Assembly (NCBI GenBank): GCA_016235805.1
Contig: JACRIY010000124.1
Coordinates: 44,819-108,818 of the forward strand
Reading direction: 5' to 3'
Source: Rhodocyclales bacterium
GTDB lineage: Bacteria > Pseudomonadota > Gammaproteobacteria > Burkholderiales > Rhodocyclaceae
DNA: 64,000 nt
Positions 62,912-64,000 of the stretch are shown piece after piece. The notes beneath the pieces are model-generated. The model saw only the letters and a program-made list of their open reading frames with translations, did no database searches and was not told the origin of the DNA. Position 1 is the first letter of the stretch. Each line of letters begins with the position of its first letter. Made by a program: the position numbers and the translations under genes.

Positions 62912-62952
62912 AATTATGGATGCAGTATCATGGCTCCTCATCAGGAAGTCAA
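62902..62952. promoter_or_regulatory. Overlapping divergent promoters and operator of gntR and the mutase gene
   Basis: Rightward: TTGCAT at 62902-62907 and TATCAT at 62926-62931, 18 bases apart. Leftward: TTGACT (62952-62947) and GATACT (62929-62924), 17 bases apart. The two -10 boxes overlap. A 22-bp palindrome at 62903-62924 (half-site TGCATYCATAA, one mismatched pair) covers the rightward -35 and spacer and the leftward start and gntR ATG. The gntR leader would be only a few bases. Confidence 0.65.
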
Positions 62953-62960
62953 GCGCATCG

Positions 62961-63086
62961 AAAACGAAGTTTCAGTGGAGGCTAACGCCGGCATCATCGG
63001 CGTTAAGCGCAGCGGCAGTAACTAAAACGAAGTTTCAGTGGAGGCTAATGCCGGCATCATCGGCGTCAAGCGCAGCGGCCGTAACT
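62961..63086 (+). repeat. 63-bp tandem duplication in the methylmalonyl-CoA mutase leader
   Basis: Two units at 62961-63023 and 63024-63086 differ at only three positions. Each contains GGAGG, an inverted repeat around GCATCAT (stem AACGCCG/CGGCGTT in the first, slightly weakened by one G-U in the second) and a 16-codon GTG frame ending at the same TAA. The units fill most of the leader between the predicted start site and the mutase ribosome site. Confidence 0.8.
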
Positions 63087-63100
63087 AAAAAGGACAAACC

Positions 63101-64000
<900 letters not shown>

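Noticed and set aside
62961..63086. Tandem units as a small CRISPR array
   Set aside because: The two units abut without spacers and no cas gene is present.

Overview
The window is a GC-rich chromosomal segment that looks like a betaproteobacterium, most probably from the Rhodocyclales or a close relative. The signs are the PTS-Ntr block (rpoN, hpf, ptsN, hprK), a RibB fused to a degenerate RibA domain, the run ribE-ribBA-ribH-nusB-thiL-pgpA-pncC-recA-recX, and an AcoR-type sigma-54 activator beside an aldehyde dehydrogenase. I saw no rRNA, tRNA, CRISPR array, phage or insertion sequence. The species is inferred from gene content only.

Layout. 0-3 kb: small secreted or lipid-anchored proteins and a hybrid histidine kinase. 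3.3-8.1 kb: an alpha-hydroxyketone quorum-sensing module, made of a CqsA/LqsA synthase facing a translationally coupled sensor kinase and response regulator, followed by a LuxR-type receptor with no luxI in view. 8.1-10.5 kb: a decayed glycosyltransferase and a MidA-type methyltransferase. 10.7-17.4 kb: a leftward operon in which a VapBC-like toxin-antitoxin pair heads a chain of overlapping or abutting genes (acyltransferase, YheS, PPK2, PaiB), next to a YbiT-type ABC-F gene. 17.5-21.7 kb: aldehyde dehydrogenase, a DUF779 protein and their probable sigma-54 activator. 21.8-26.1 kb: a tungstate-type ABC transporter with two binding proteins and a divergent ModE-like regulator. 26.1-29.9 kb: a PadR-controlled dienoyl-CoA reductase and oxidoreductase operon.

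30.2-43.3 kb is a long leftward housekeeping run: cutA, dsbD, riboflavin genes, nusB, thiL, pgpA, pncC, recA, recX, lptB, rpoN, hpf, ptsN, hprK. 43.4-55.1 kb holds a coiled-coil membrane protein and a two-partner secretion locus: a TpsB pore, a 2638-residue glycine-rich TpsA exoprotein and a FecR-domain protein. 55.2-62.2 kb holds sulfotransferases, a glycosyltransferase, an acyl-activating enzyme and a NeuD-like acetyltransferase that may decorate a surface glycan or glycoprotein. The right end has a GntR/FadR regulator divergent from a methylmalonyl-CoA mutase that runs off the window.

The most unusual signal is a 25-bp dispersed repeat with ten copies between 21.8 and 62.6 kb and none clear before that. 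Seven copies lie inside genes and are read in three different frames, so the conserved unit is the DNA and not a peptide. Other notable signals are several well-formed operators that coincide with promoter elements (vapB, padR, gntR/mutase), a 63-bp tandem duplication in the mutase leader, and an intrinsic terminator placed inside the aldehyde dehydrogenase-DUF779 pair.
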